DNA of 64,000 bases from Piscicola geometra (Eukaryota > Annelida > Clitellata > Hirudinida > Piscicolidae), in NCBI GenBank assembly GCA_943735955.1, contig OX030967.1, positions 5,673,259-5,737,258 on the forward strand, in the 5' to 3' direction. This document shows positions 43,101-57,300 of this stretch, piece by piece. How positions within the stretch are numbered: position 1 is the stretch's first letter; each line of letters opens with the position of its first letter. A program made the translations under genes and the position numbers. The notes beneath the pieces are model-generated. The model saw only the letters and a list, made by a program, of their open reading frames with translations. It did no database searches and was not told where the DNA came from.

Positions 43101-46100
43101 GACGGTGAAGACGATGAAGACGATGAAGACGAACGATGAAGACGATGAAGACGGTGAAGACGATGAAGACGGTGAAGACGATGAAGACGATGAAGAAGGT
43201 GAAGACGATGAAGACGGTGAAGACGATGAAGACGGTGAAGACGGTGAAGACGAACGATGAAGACGATGAAGACGGTGAAGACGATGAAGACGGTGAAGAC
43301 GATGAAGACGGTGAAGACGAACGATGAAGACGATGAAGACGAACGATGAAGACGATGAAGACGGTGAAGACGATGAAGACGGTGAAGACGATGAAGACGG
43401 TGAAGACGATGAAGACGGTGAAGACGGTGAAGACGGTGAAGACGATGAAGACGGTGAAAACGGTGAAGACGAACGATGAAGACGATGAAGACGGTGAAGA
43501 CGATGAAGACGGTGAAGACGATGAAGACGGTGAAGACGATGAAGACGGTGAAGACGGTGAAGACGGTGAAGACGGCGAAGACGGTGAAGACGAACGATGA
43601 AGACGATGAAGACGGTGAAGACGATGAAAACGATGAAAACGGTGAAGACGATGAAGACGGTGAAGACGATGAAGACGGTGAAGACGATGAAGACGGTGAA
43701 GACGGTGAAGACGGTGAAGACGGTGAAGACGGTGAAGACGAACGATGAAGACGATGAAGACGGTGAAAACGATGAAGACGATGAAGAAGGTGAAGACGAT
43801 GAAGACGGTGAAGACGATGAAGACGGTGAAGACGGTGAAGACGAACGATGAAGACGATGAAGACGGTGAAGACGATGAAGACGGTGAAGACGATGAAGAC
43901 GGTGAAGACGAACGATGAAGACGATGAAGACGAACGATGAAGACGATGAAGACGGTGAAGACGATGAAGACGGTGAAGACGATGAAGACGGTGAAGACGG
44001 TGAAGACGGTGAAGACGATGAAGACGGTGAAGACAATGAAGACGGTGAAGACGATGAAGACGGTGAAAACGGTGAAGACGAACGATGAAGACGATGAAGA
44101 CGGTGAAGACGATGAAGACGGTGAAGACGATGAAGACGGTGAAGACGAACGATGAAGACGATGAAGACGAACGATGAAGACGATGAAGACGGTGAAGACG
44201 ATGAAGACGGTGAAGACGATGAAGACGGTGAAGACGATGAAGACGGTGAAGACGGTGAAGACGGTGAAGACGATGAAGACGGTGAAAACGGTGAAGACGA
44301 ACGATGAAGACGATGAAGACGGTGAAGACGATGAAGACGGTGAAGACGATGAAGACGGTGAAGACGATGAAGACGGTGAAGACGGTGAAGACGGTGAAGA
44401 CGGCGAAGACGGTGAAGACGAACGATGAAGACGATGAAGACGGTGAAGACGATGAAAACGATGAAAACGGTGAAGACGATGAAGACGGTGAAGACGATGA
44501 AGACGGTGAAGACGATGAAGACGGTGAAGACGGTGAAGACGGTGAAGACGGTGAAGACGGTGAAGACGAACGATGAAGACGATGAAGACGGTGAAAACGA
44601 TGAAGACGATGAAGAAGGTGAAGACGATGAAGACGGTGAAGACGATGAAGACGGTGAAGACGGTGAAGACGAACGATGAAGACGATGAAGACGGTGAAGA
44701 CGATGAAGACGGTGAAGACGATGAAGACGGTGAAGACGAACGATGAAGACGATGAAGACGAACGATGAAGACGATGAAGACGGTGAAGACGATGAAGACG
44801 GTGAAGACGATGAAGACGGTGAAGACGGTGAAGACGGTGAAGACGATGAAGACGGTGAAGACAATGAAGACGGTGAAGACGATGAAGACGGTGAAAACGG
44901 TGAAGACGAACGATGAAGACGATGAAGACGGTGAAGACGATGAAGACGGTGAAGACGATGAAGACGGTGAAGACGAACGATGAAGACGATGAAGACGGTG
45001 AAGACGGTGAAGACGGTGAAGACGGTGAAGACGGTGAAGACGATGAAGACGATGAAGACGGTGAAGACGGTGAAGACGGTGAAGACGATGAAGACGATGA
45101 AGACGGTGAAGACGATGAAGACGGTGAAGACGGTGAAGACGATGAAGACGGTGAAGACGATGAAGACGGTGAAGACGGTGAAGACGGTGAAGACGGTGAA
45201 GACGGTGAAGACGATGAAGACGATGAAGACGGTGAAGACGGTGAAGACGATGAAGACGATGAAGACGATGAAGACGGTGAAGACGATGAAGACGGTGAAG
45301 ACGATGAAGACGGTGAAGACGGTGAAGACGATAAAGACGATGAAGACGGTGAAGACGGTGAAGACGATGAAGACGATGAAGACGATGAAGACGATGAAGA
45401 CGGTGAAGACGGTGAAGACAATGAAGACGATGAAGACGGTGAAGACGGTGAAGACGGTGAAGACGGTGAAGACGGTGAAGACGGTGAAGACGATGAAGAC
45501 GATGAAGACGAACGATGAAGACGATGAAGACGGTGAAGACGATGAAGACGGTGAAGACGATGAAGACGATGAAGAAGGTGAAGACGATGAAGACGGTGAA
45601 GACGGTGAAGACGATGAAGTCGATGAAGACGGTGAAGACGGTGAAGACGGTCAAGACGGTGAAGACGATGAAGACGATGAAGACGGTGAAGACGATGAAG
45701 ACGATGAAGACGGTGAAGACGATGAAGACGATGAAGACGGTGAAGACGATGAAGACGGTGAAGACGGTGAAGACGGTGAAGACGGTGAAGACGGTGAAGA
45801 CGATGAAGACGATGAAGACGGTGAAGACGGTGAAGACGGTGAAGACGATGAAGACGATGAAGACGATGAAGACGGTGAAGACGATGAAGACGGTGAAGAC
45901 GTTGAAGACGATGAAGACAGTGAAGACGATGAAGACGGTGAAGACGGTGAAGACGGTGAAGACGGTGAAGACGGTGAAGACGATGAAGACGATGAAGACG
46001 GTGAAGATGGTGAAGACGATGAAGACGATGAAGACGATGAAGACGGTGAAGACGATGAAGACGGTGAAGACGATGAAGACGGTGAAGACGGTGAAGACGA

Positions 46101-46584
46101 TAAAGACGATGAAGACGGTGAAGACGGTGAAGACGATGAAGACGATGAAGACGATGAAGACGATGAAGACGGTGAAGACGGTGAAGACAATGAAGACGAT
46201 GAAGACGGTGAAGACGGTGAAGACGGTGAAGACGGTGAAGACGGTGAAGACGGTGAAGACGATGAAGACGATGAAGACGAACGATGAAGACGATGAAGAC
46301 GGTGAAGACGATGAAGACGGTGAAGACGATGAAGACGATGAAGAAGGTGAAGACGATGAAGACGGTGAAGACGGTGAAGACGATGAAGTCGATGAAGACG
46401 GTGAAGACGGTGAAGACGGTGAAGACGGTGAAGACGATGAAGACGATGAAGACGGTGAAGACGATGAAGACGATGAAGACGGTGAAGGCGATGAAGACGG
46501 TGAAGACAGTGAATACGGTGAAGACGATGAAGACGATGAAGACGATGAAGACGGTGAAGACGATGAAGACGATGAAGACGATGA
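31184..46584 (+). repeat. (GACGRTGAA)n minisatellite array 1, 15.4 kb
   Basis: The basic unit is 9 bp, GACGATGAA or GACGGTGAA, in about 1,700 copies. A recurrent 13-bp variant GACGAACGATGAA, a 9-bp unit with 4 extra bases, shifts the plus frame and brings in TGA. Higher-order copies are visible: about 32440-34270 recurs 1,967 bp later, 38846-39700 recurs 1,117 bp later, and 866-bp and 828-bp shifts follow further right. On the minus strand all three frames of the unit are free of stops, so enormous open frames (up to 4,587 codons) arise with no coding meaning. Confidence 0.97.
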
Positions 46585-46790
46585 AAGGTGTTGGTTGATA
46601 TAGACAGCAGTTAAAATAAAATTGTTTCAATCTTATCGTCTCTTATACGGCCTTATTTTCGTTTCACAAAAATTGAAACTCGATGTCTCACGCTAGTTAA
46701 CTCTTGTATATTCTATAGGTATAGGCATGCTTCGAAACTCAAGATAATAAAGTTTCAAATGGCAACTCTTGTCAAATGAACTTCTTTTGA
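46585..46790. other. Unique spacer between array 1 and satellite block 2
   Basis: About 205 bp of ordinary AT-rich sequence, including TCTTATCGTCTCTTATACGG, which resembles part of the linker at 31045. No gene seen. Confidence 0.7.
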
Positions 46791-47279
46791 GATTTGTCTC
46801 ACGATTGAACGAAAGATTTTTTAAAATTTTTATTTTAAAATTTTTTCACCGGCAATGAAATTCCACGCTAGGCCGAGATCCTCACCGCTCCGGTCGAATG
46901 CGCGAGAAAACATGCCTTCACCGGCTTGGGTCCCATTGAAACGCGATTATAATCTGTAAACGATTATAAAAAGACTGACCGATCAAATATTTTGAGCTCG
47001 ATACGAGTTTCTCAAAAAGCACCTTGAACGTTTGTTATTCCCCACTGGCCTGATGCGCTGCTTATTCGCTTAAGATAGGCTAACCGTTCAAGGGGACGTC
47101 TATTAGCGGCAATAAGCGCATGATCTCATATCATCATCACTCGATCTCGGTAAAGCAGAGATTCGAAGCTGATAAATTATCTTCGATATAGCCGCTTTTA
47201 CGAGCAGCGACGACTATCGAAGGCGACTAGAAGACTCGTCGACTTTAGGCCAGCGACGCTAGTCATCTTGCTCGTGTAT

Positions 47280-47539
47280 TACCTGGTTGATCCTGCCAGT
47301 AGTTATATGCTTGTCTCAAAGATTCGGCTCGTAAATTTTGGTGACTCTGAATAAATAACGGCTGATCGCACAACCTAGCGTCGGCGACAGATCTTTCAAG
47401 TGTTATCCCTATCAACTTTCGATGGTATGTGATATGCTTACCATGGTTGTAACGGGTAACGGGGAATCAGGGTTCGATTCCGGAGAGGGAGCATGAGAAA
47501 CGGCTACCACATCCAAGGAAGGCAGCAGGCGCGCAAATT
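47280..47539 (+). pseudogene. Deleted 5' 18S rRNA fragment, block 2
   Basis: TACCTGGTTGATCCTGCC to GCGCGCAAATT with the same internal deletion as block 1. It has GTTATCCC for GTGTGCCC. Confidence 0.9.
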
Positions 47540-47949
47540 TGTCTCATGATTGAACGAAAGATATTTTAAAAACTTCATTTTGAAAATTTTTTCACTGGCA
47601 ATGAAATTCCACGCTAGGCCGAGATCCTCGCCGCTCCGGTCGAATGCGCGAGAAAACATGCCTTCACCGGCTTGGGTCCCATTGAAACGCGATTATAATC
47701 TGTAAACGATTATAAAAAGACTGACCGATCAAATATTTTGAGCTCGAAACGAGTTTTTCAAAAAGCACCTTGAACGTTTGTTATTCCCCACTGGCCTGAT
47801 GCGCTGCTTATTCGCTTAAGATAGGCTAACCGTTCAAGGGGACGTCTATTAGCGGCAATAAGCGCGTGATCTCCTATCATCATCACTCGATCTCGGTAAA
47901 GCAGAGATTCGAAGCTGATAAATTATCTTCGATACAGCCGCTTTTACGA

Positions 47950-48030
47950 GCTTACCATGGTTGTAACGGGTAACATGGAATCAGGGTTTGATTCCGGAGA
48001 GGGAGCATGAGAAACGGCTACCACATCCAA
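47950..48030 (+). pseudogene. Remnant 18S piece in the broken unit
   Basis: Only CTTACCATGGTTGTAACGGG through CTACCACATCCAA remains, flanked by two deletion joins. Confidence 0.8.
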
Positions 48031-48077
48031 TGCTTTAATCGGCTTGGGTCCCATTGAAACGCGATTATAATCTGTAA

Positions 48078-48262
48078 ATTTACTCTTAACTTTCTAAGAC
48101 TTTCAAGTTTTTCAACGGCATCCGCCGTCGTATCTCCTATCTTCCTCGATGACCGCTCACTTAGTGTATTAACAACTCGTTTCGATCTTATCGTCTATTT
48201 ATCGTAATTAAGTTTTTTTTTGCTTTATTCACCTCCCTTAGTTAAGGAATAAGGGTAGATAT
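48078..48262 (+). other. Linker, copy 2
   Basis: Near-identical to 30946-31120. It carries the same sequence from the divergence point to the central 18S fragment. Confidence 0.8.
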
Positions 48263-48324
48263 GACCCCGCGGGCAGTCTCCGGGAAACCAAAGATTTTTG
48301 CTTCCGGGGGAAGTATGGTTGCAA
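48263..48324 (+). pseudogene. Central 18S rRNA fragment abutting the 9-bp array (copy 2)
   Basis: Same fragment and same exact right border (GTTGCAA then GACGATGAAGACG) as copy 1, with two or three base changes. Confidence 0.85.
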
Positions 48325-51300
48325 GACGATGAAGACGATGAAGACGATGAAGACGATGAAGACGGTGAAGACGATGAAGACGATGAAGACGATGAAGACG
48401 ATGAAGACGATGAAGACGGTGAAGACGATGAAGACGATGAAGACGGTGAAGACGGTGAAGACGGTGAAGACGATGAAGACGATGAAGACGGTGAAGACGA
48501 ACGATGAAGACGTTAAAGACGGTGAAGACGATGAAGACGGTGAAGACGATGAAGACGGTGAAGACGATGAAGACGGTGAAGACGATGAAGACGGTAAAGA
48601 CGATGAAGACGGTGAAGACGATGAAGACGGTGAAGACGGTGAAGACGATGAAGACGGTGAAGACGATGAAGACGATGAAGACGATAAAGACGGTGAAGAC
48701 GGTGAAGACGGTGAAGACGGTGAAGACGGTGAAGACGGTGAAGACGAACGATGAAGACGTTGAAGACGGTGAAAACGATGAAGACGGTGAAGACGATGAA
48801 GACGGTGAAGACGATGAAGACGGTAAAGACGATGAAGACGGTGAAGACGATGAAGACGGTAAAGACGATGAAGACGGTGAAGACGATGAAGACTGTGAAG
48901 ACGGTGAAGACGAACGATGAAGACGATGAAGACGGTGAAGACGATGAAGACGGTGAAGACGAACGATGAAGACGTTGAAGACGGTGAAAACGATGAAGAC
49001 GGTGAAGACGATGAAGACGGTGAAGACGATGAAGACGGTGAAGACGATGAAGACGGTATAGACGATGAAAACGGTGAAGACGATGAAGACTGTGAAGACG
49101 GTGAAGACGAACGATGAAGACGATGAAGACGGTGAAGACGATGAAGACGGTGAAGACGATGAAGACGAACGATGAAGACGGTGAAGACGGTGAAGACGGT
49201 GAAGACGGTGAAGACGATGAAGACGGTAAAGACGATGAAGACGGTGAAGACGGTGAAGACGGTGAAGACGAACGATGAAGACGATGAAGACGGTGAAGAC
49301 GATGAAGACGATGAAAACGGTGAAGACGATGAAGACGGTGAAGACGATCAAGACGATGAAGACGGTGAAGACGGTGAAGACGGTGAAGACGATGAAGACG
49401 GTGAAGACGAACGATGAAGACGATGAAGACGGTGAAGACGATGAAGACGGTGAAGACGATGAAGACGGTGAAGACGATGAAGACGGTGAAGACGGTGAAG
49501 ACGGTGAAGACGGTGAAGACGGTGAAGACGATGAAGACGGTGAAAACGATGAAGACGGTGAAGACGATGAAGACGGTGAAGACGGTGAAGACGAACGATG
49601 AAGACGATGAAGACGGTGAAGACGATGAAGACGGTGAAGACTATGAAGACGATGAAGACGGTGAAGACGGTGAAGACGGTGAAGACGATGAAGACGGTGA
49701 AGACGGTGAAGACGGTGAAGACGGTGAAGACGATGAAGAAGATGAAGACGGTGAAGACGGTGAAGACGGTGAAGACGGTGAAGACGATGAAGACGAACGA
49801 TGAAGACGGTGAAGACGGTGAAGACGGTGAAGACGATGAAGACGGTGAAGACGATGAAGACGGTGAAGACGATGAAGACGGTGAAGACGGTGAAAACGAA
49901 CGATGAAGACGATGAAGACGGTGAAGACGATGAAGACGATGAAAACGGTGAAGACGATGAAGACGGTGAAGACGATGAAGACGGTGAAGACGGTGAAGAC
50001 GAACGATGAAGACGATGAAGACAGTGAAGACGATGAAGACGGTGAAGACGATGAAGACGATGAAGACGGTGAAGACGATGAAGACGGTGAAGACGGTGAA
50101 GACGGTGAAGACGATGAAGACGGTGAAGACGATGAAGACGGTGAAGACGATGAAGACGGTGAAGACGGTGAAGACGAACGATGAAGACGATGAAGACGGT
50201 GAAGACGGTGAAGACGATGAAGACGATGAAGACGGTGAAGGCGATGAAGACGGTGAAGACAGTGAATACGGTGAAGACGATGAAGACGATGAAGACGATG
50301 AAGACGGTGAAGACGATGAAGACGATGAAGACGATAAAGACGGTGAAGACGATGAAGACGATGAAGACGATGAAGACGAACGATGAAGACGATGAAGACG
50401 AACGATGAAGACGCTGAAGACGGTGAAGACGGTGAAGACGGTGAAGACGGTGAAGACGATGAAGACGATGAAGACGGTGAAGACGAACGATGAAGACGAT
50501 GAAGACGGTGAAGACGATGAAGACGGTGAAGACGATGAAGACGGTGAAGACGATGAAGAGGGTGAAGACGATGAAGACGGTGAAGACGATGAAGAGGGTG
50601 AAGACGATGAAGACGGTAAAAACGATGAAGACGGTGAAGACGATGAAGACTGTGAAGACGGTGAAGACGAACGATGAAGACGATGAAGACGGTGAAGACG
50701 ATGAAGACGGTGAAGACGATGAAGACGGTGAAGACGATGAAGACGGTAAAGACGATGAAGACGGTGAAGACGATGAAGACTGTGAAGACGGTGAAGACGA
50801 TGAAGACGGTGAAGACGATGAAGACGGTGAAGACGATGAAGACGGTGAAGACGATGAAGACGATGAAGACGAACGATGAAGACGGTGAAGACGGTGAAGA
50901 CGATGAAGACGGTGAAGACGATGAAGACGGTGAAGACGATGAAGACGGTGAAGACGATGAAGACGGTAAAGACAGTGAAGACGGTGAAGACGGTGAAGAC
51001 CAACGATGAAGACGATGAGGACGGTGAAGACGATGAAGACGGTGAAGACGATGAAGACGGTGAAGACGATGAAGACGGTGAAGACGATGAAGACGGTGAA
51101 GACGGTGAAGACGGTGAAGACGATGAAGACGGTGAAGACGATAAAGACGGTGAAGACGATGAAGACGGTGAAGACGGTGAAGACGAACGATGAAGACGAT
51201 GAAGACGGTGAAGACGATGAAGACGATGAAAACGGTGAAGACGATGAACACGGTGAAGACGATGAAGACGGTGAAGACGGTGAAGACGAACGATGAAGAC

Positions 51301-54300
51301 GATGAAGACGGTGAAGACGATGAATACGGTGAAGACGATGAAGACGGTGAAGAAGAACGATGAAGACAATGAAGACGGTGAAGACGATGAAGACGGTGAA
51401 GACGATGAAGACAGTGAAGACGGTGAAGACGGTGAAGACGGTGAAGACGATGAAGACGGTGAAGACGATGAAGACGATAAAGACGATGAAGACGATGAAG
51501 ACGATGAAGACGGTGAAGACGCTGAAGACGATGAAGACGATGAAGACGGTGAAGACGGTGAAGACGGTGAAGACGATGAAGACGGTGAAGACGATGAAGA
51601 CGGTGAAGACGATGAAGACGGTGAAGACGGTGAAGACGGTGAAGACGATGAAGACGGTGAAGACGATAAAGACGGTGAAGACGATGAAGACGGTGAAGAC
51701 GGTGAAGACGATGAAGACGGTGAAGACGATGAAGACGGTGAAGACGATGAAGACGGTGAAGACGGTGAAGACGGTGAAGACGATGAAGACGGTGAAGACG
51801 ATAAAGACGGTGAAGACGATGAAGACGGTGAAGACGGTGAAGACGAACGATGAAGACGATGAAGACGGTGAAGACGATGAAGACGATGAAAACGGTGAAG
51901 ACGATGAACACGGTGAAGACGATGAAGACGGTGAAGACGGTGAAGACGAACGATGAAGACGATGAAGACGGTGAAGACGATGAATACGGTGAAGACGATG
52001 AAGACGGTGAAGAAGAACGATGAAGACAATGAAGACGGTGAAGACGATGAAGACGGTGAAGACGATGAAGACAGTGAAGACGGTGAAGACGGTGAAGACG
52101 GTGAAGACGATGAAGACGGTGAAGACGATGAAGACGATAAAGACGATGAAGACGATGAAGACGATGAAGACGGTGAAGACGCTGAAGACGATGAAGACGA
52201 TGAAGACGGTGAAGACGGTGGAGACGATGAAGACGGTGAAGACGATGAAGACGGTGAAGACGATGAAGACGGTGAAGACGGTGAAGACGAACGATGAAGA
52301 CGATGAAGACGGTGAAGACGATGAAGACGATGAAAACGGTGAAGACGATGAAGACGGTGAAGACGATGAAGACGGTGAATACGGTGAAGACGAACGATGA
52401 AGACGATGAAGACGGTGAAGACGATGAATACGGTGAAGACGATGAAGACGGTGAAGAAGAACGATGAAGACAATGAAGACGGTGAAGACGATGAAGACGG
52501 TGAAGACGATGAAGACAGTGAAGACGGTGAAGACGGTGAAGACGGTGAAGACGATGAAGACGGTGAAGACGATGAAGACGATAAAGACGATGAAGACGAT
52601 GAAGACGATGAAGACGGTGAAGACGCTGAAGACGATGAAGACGATGAAGACGGTGAAGACGGTGAAGACGGTGAAGACGATGAAGACGGTGAAGACGATG
52701 AAGACGGTGAAGACGATGAAGACGGTGAAGACGGTGAAGACGGTGAAGACGATGAAGACGGTGAAGACGATAAAGACGGTGAAGACGATGAAGACGGTGA
52801 AGACGGTGAAGACGAACGATGAAGACGATGAAGACGGTGAAGACGATGAAGACGATGAAAACGGTGAAGACGATGAACACGGTGAAGACGATGAAGACGG
52901 TGAAGACGGTGAAGACGAACGATGAAGACGATGAAGACGGTGAAGACGATGAATACGGTGAAGACGATGAAGACGGTGAAGAAGAACGATGAAGACAATG
53001 AAGACGGTGAAGACGATGAAGACGGTGAAGACGATGAAGACAGTGAAGACGGTGAAGACGGTGAAGACGGTGAAGACGATGAAGACGGTGAAGACGATGA
53101 AGACGATAAAGACGATGAAGACGATGAAGACGATGAAGACGGTGAAGACGCTGAAGACGATGAAGACGATGAAGACGGTGAAGACGGTGGAGACGATGAA
53201 GACGGTGAAGACGATGAAGACGGTGAAGACGATGAAGACGGTGAAGACGGTGAAGACGAACGATGAAGACGATGAAGACGGTGAAGACGATGAAGACGAT
53301 GAAAACGGTGAAGACGATGAAGACGGTGAAGACGATGAAGACGGTGAATACGGTGAAGACGAACGATGAAGACGATGAAGACGGTGAAGACGATGAAGAC
53401 GGTGAAGACGATGAAGACGATGAAGACGGTGAAGACGATGAAGACGGTGAAGACGGTGAAGACGGTGAAGACGATGAAGACGGTGAAGACGATGAAGACG
53501 GTGAAGACGATGAAGACGGTGAAGACGGTGAAGACGAACGATGAAGACGATGAAGACGGTGAAGACGGTGAAGACGATGAAGACGATGAAGACGGTGAAG
53601 GCGATGAAGACGGTGAAGACAGTGAATACGGTGAAGACGATGAAGACGATGAAGACGATGAAGACGGTGAAGACGATGAAGACGATGAAGACGATGAAGA
53701 CGGTGAAGACGATGAAGACGATGAAGACGATGAAGACGAACGATGAAGACGATGAAGACGAACGATGAAGACGCTGAAGACGGTGAAGACGGTGAACACG
53801 GTGAAGACGGTGAAGACGGTGAAGACGATGAAGACGATGAAGACGGTGAAGACGAACGATGAAGACGATGAAGACGGTGAAGACGATGAAGACGGTGAAG
53901 ACGATGAAGACGGTGAAGACGATGAAGACGGTGAAGACGATGAAGACGGTAAAGACGATGAAGACGGTGAAGACGATGAAGACTGTGAAGACGGTGAAGA
54001 CGAACGATGAAGACGATGAAGACGGTGAAGACGATGGAGACGGTGAAGACGATGAAGACGGTAAAGACGATGAAGACGGTGAAGACGATGAAGACTGTGA
54101 AGACGGTGAAGACGAACGATGAAGACGATGAAGACGGTGAAGACGATGAAGACGGTGAAGACGATGAAGACGGTGAAGACGATGAAGACGGTGAAGACGG
54201 TGAAGACGATGAAGACGATGAAGACGAACGATGAAGACGGTGAAGACGGTGAAGACGGTGAAGACGATGAAGACGGTGAAGACGATGAAGACGGTGAAGA

Positions 54301-57300
54301 CGATGAAGACGGTGAAGACGATGAAGACGGTAAAGACGATGAAGACGGTGAAGACGATGAAGACGGTGAAGACGATGAAGACGGTAAAGACAGTGAAGAC
54401 GGTGAAGACGGTGAAGACGGTGAAGACCAACGATGAAGACGATGAGGACGGTGAAGACGATGAAGACGGTGAAGACGATGAAGACGGTGAAGACGATGAA
54501 GACGGTGAAGACGATGAAGACGGTGAAGACGGTGAAGACGGTGAAGACGATGAAGACGGTGAAGACGATAAAGACGGTGAAGACGATGAAGACGGTGAAG
54601 ACGGTGAAGACGAACGATGAAGACGATGAAGACGGTGAAGACGATGAAGACGATGAAAACGGTGAAGACGATGAACACGGTGAAGACGATGAAGACGGTG
54701 AAGACGGTGAAGACGATGAATACGGTGAAGACGATGAAGACGGTGAAGAAGAACGATGAAGACAATGAAGACGGTGAAGACGATGAAGACGGTGAAGACG
54801 ATGAAGACGATGAAGACGATGAAGACGGTGAAGACGCTGAAGACGATGAAGACGATGAAGACGGTGAAGACGGTGGAGACGATGAAGACGGTGAAGACGA
54901 TGAAGACGGTGAAGACGATGAAGACGATGAAGACGGTGAAGACGATGAAGACGGTGAAGACGATGAAGACGATGAAGACGATGAAGACGGTGAAGACGAT
55001 GAAGACGGTGAAGACGGTGAAGACGGTGAAGACGGTGAAGACGGTGAAGACAATGAAGACGATGAAGACGATGAAGACGATGAAGACGATTAAGACGATG
55101 AAGACGGTGAAGACGATGAAGACGGTGAAGACGGTGAAGACGATGAAGACGGTGAAGACGATGAAAGACGGTGAAGACGATGAAGACGATGAAGACGATG
55201 AAGACGGTGAAGACGGTGAAGACGGTGAAGACGGTGAAGACGGTGAAGTCGGTGAAGACGGTGAAGACGGTGAAGACGATGAAGACGATGAAGACGATGA
55301 AGACGATGAAGACGATGAAACGGTGAAGACGATGAAGACGATGAAGACGATGAAGACGATGAAGACGATGAAGACGGTGAAGACGGTGAAGACGGTGAAG
55401 ACGGTGAAGACGGTGAAGACGGTGAAGACGGTGAAGACGATGAAGACGATGGAGACGATGAAGACGATGAAGACGGTGAAGACGATGAAGACGATGAAGA
55501 CGATGAAGACGGTAAAGACGGTGAAGACGATGAAGACGGTGAAGACGGTGAAGACGATGAAGACGGTGAAGACGATGAAGACGGTAAAGACGATGAAGAC
55601 GATGAAGACGATGAAGACGGTGAAGACGATGAAGACGATGAAGACGATGAAGACGATGAAGACGATGAAGACGAACGATGAAGACGGTGAAGACGAACGA
55701 TGAAGACGGTGAAGACGGTGAAGACGATGAAGACGATGAAGACGAACGATGAAGACGGTGAAGACGGTGAAGACAATGAAGACGATGAAGACGGTGAAGA
55801 CGGTGAAGACGGTGAAGACGGTGAAGACGATGAAGACGGTGAAGACGATGAAGACGGTGAAGACGATGAAGACGATGAAGACGATGAAGACGGTGAAGAC
55901 GATGAAGACGAACGATGAAGACGATGAAGACGGTGAAGACGGTGAAGACGGTGAAGACGATGAAGACGGTGAAGACGATGAAGACAGTGAAGACGATGAA
56001 GACGGTGAAGACGGTGAAGACGGTGAAGACGGTGAAGACGATGAAGACGATGAAGACGATGAAGATGATGAAGACGGTGAAGACGGTGAAGACGATGAAG
56101 ACGATGAAGACGGTGAAGACGGTGAAGACGATGAAACGGTGAAGACGATGAAGACGGTGAAGACGATGAAGACGATGAAGACGGTGAAGACGATGAAGAC
56201 GGTGAAGACGATGAAGACGATGAAGACGATGAAGACGGTGAAGACGGTGAAGACGGTGAAGACGGTGAAGACGATAAAGACGATGAAGACGATAAAGACG
56301 GTGAAGACGATGAAGACGATGAAGACGATGAAGACGGTGAAGACGGTGAAGACGAACGATGAAGACGATGAAGACGGTGAAGACGATGAAAACGATGAAA
56401 ACGGTGAAGACGATGAAGACGGTGAAGACGATGGAGACGGTGAAGACGGTGAAGACGGTGAAGACGATGAAGACGATGAAGACGAACGATGAAGACGGTG
56501 AAGACGATGAAGACGATGAAGACGATGAAAACGGTGAAGACGATGAACACGGTGAAGACGATGAAGACGGTGAAGACGGTGAAGACGAACGATGAAGACG
56601 ATGAAGACGGTGAAGACGATGAATACGGTGAAGACGATGAAGACGGTGAAGAAGAACGATGAAGACAATGAAGACGGTGAAGACGATGAAGACGGTGAAG
56701 TCGATGAAGACAGTGAAGACGGTGAAGACGGTGAAGACGGTGAAGACGGTGAAGACGATGAAGACGGTGAAGACGATGAAGACGATGAAGACGATGAAGA
56801 CGATGAAGACGATGAAGACGGTGAAGACGGTGAAGACGATGAAGACGATGAAGACGGTGAAGACGGTGGAGACGATGAAGACGGTGAAGACGATGAAGAC
56901 GGTGAAGACGATGAAGACGATGAAGACGGTGAAGACGATGAAGACGGTGAAGACGATGAAGACGATGAAGACGATGAAGACGGTGAAGACGATGAAGACG
57001 GTGAAGACGGTGAAGACGGTGAAGACGGTGAAGACGATGAAGACGATGAAGACGATGAAACGGTGAAGACGATGAAGACGATGAAGACGATGAAGACGAT
57101 GAAGACGATGAAGACGGTGAAGACGGTGAAGACGGTGAAGACGGTGAAGACGGTGAAGACGGTGAAGACGGTGAAGACGATGAAGACGATGAAGACGATG
57201 AAGACGATGAAGACGGTGAAGACGATGAAGACGATGAAGACGATGAAGACGGTAAAGACGGTGAAGACGATGAAGACGGTGAAGACGGTGAAGACGATGA

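Larger units (their letters stand above)
46791..48077 (+). repeat. 18S rDNA-derived satellite, block 2 (about 1.7 units, broken)
   Basis: It starts inside a unit at the TTTGTCTCACGATTGAACG point, then has a full unit from 47092 and a partial one from 47838. The partial unit has lost the pre-18S spacer 3' part and the 18S start: TTTTACGAG joins CTTACCATGG at about 47950. It jumps again from CACATCCAA to TGCTTTAATCGG at about 48030. Confidence 0.9.

Noticed and set aside
31101..44864. Minus-strand open frame of 4,587 codons, and others of 1,281-3,082 codons in 31-64 kb
   Set aside because: The 9-bp unit has no stop in any antisense frame, so such frames are inevitable. Composition is pure repeat, and frames swap at each 13-bp variant.
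46284..46603. Plus-strand frame ending DEDDERCWLI that leaves the array into unique sequence
   Set aside because: Only a handful of non-repeat codons before the stop, and no splice or start context.
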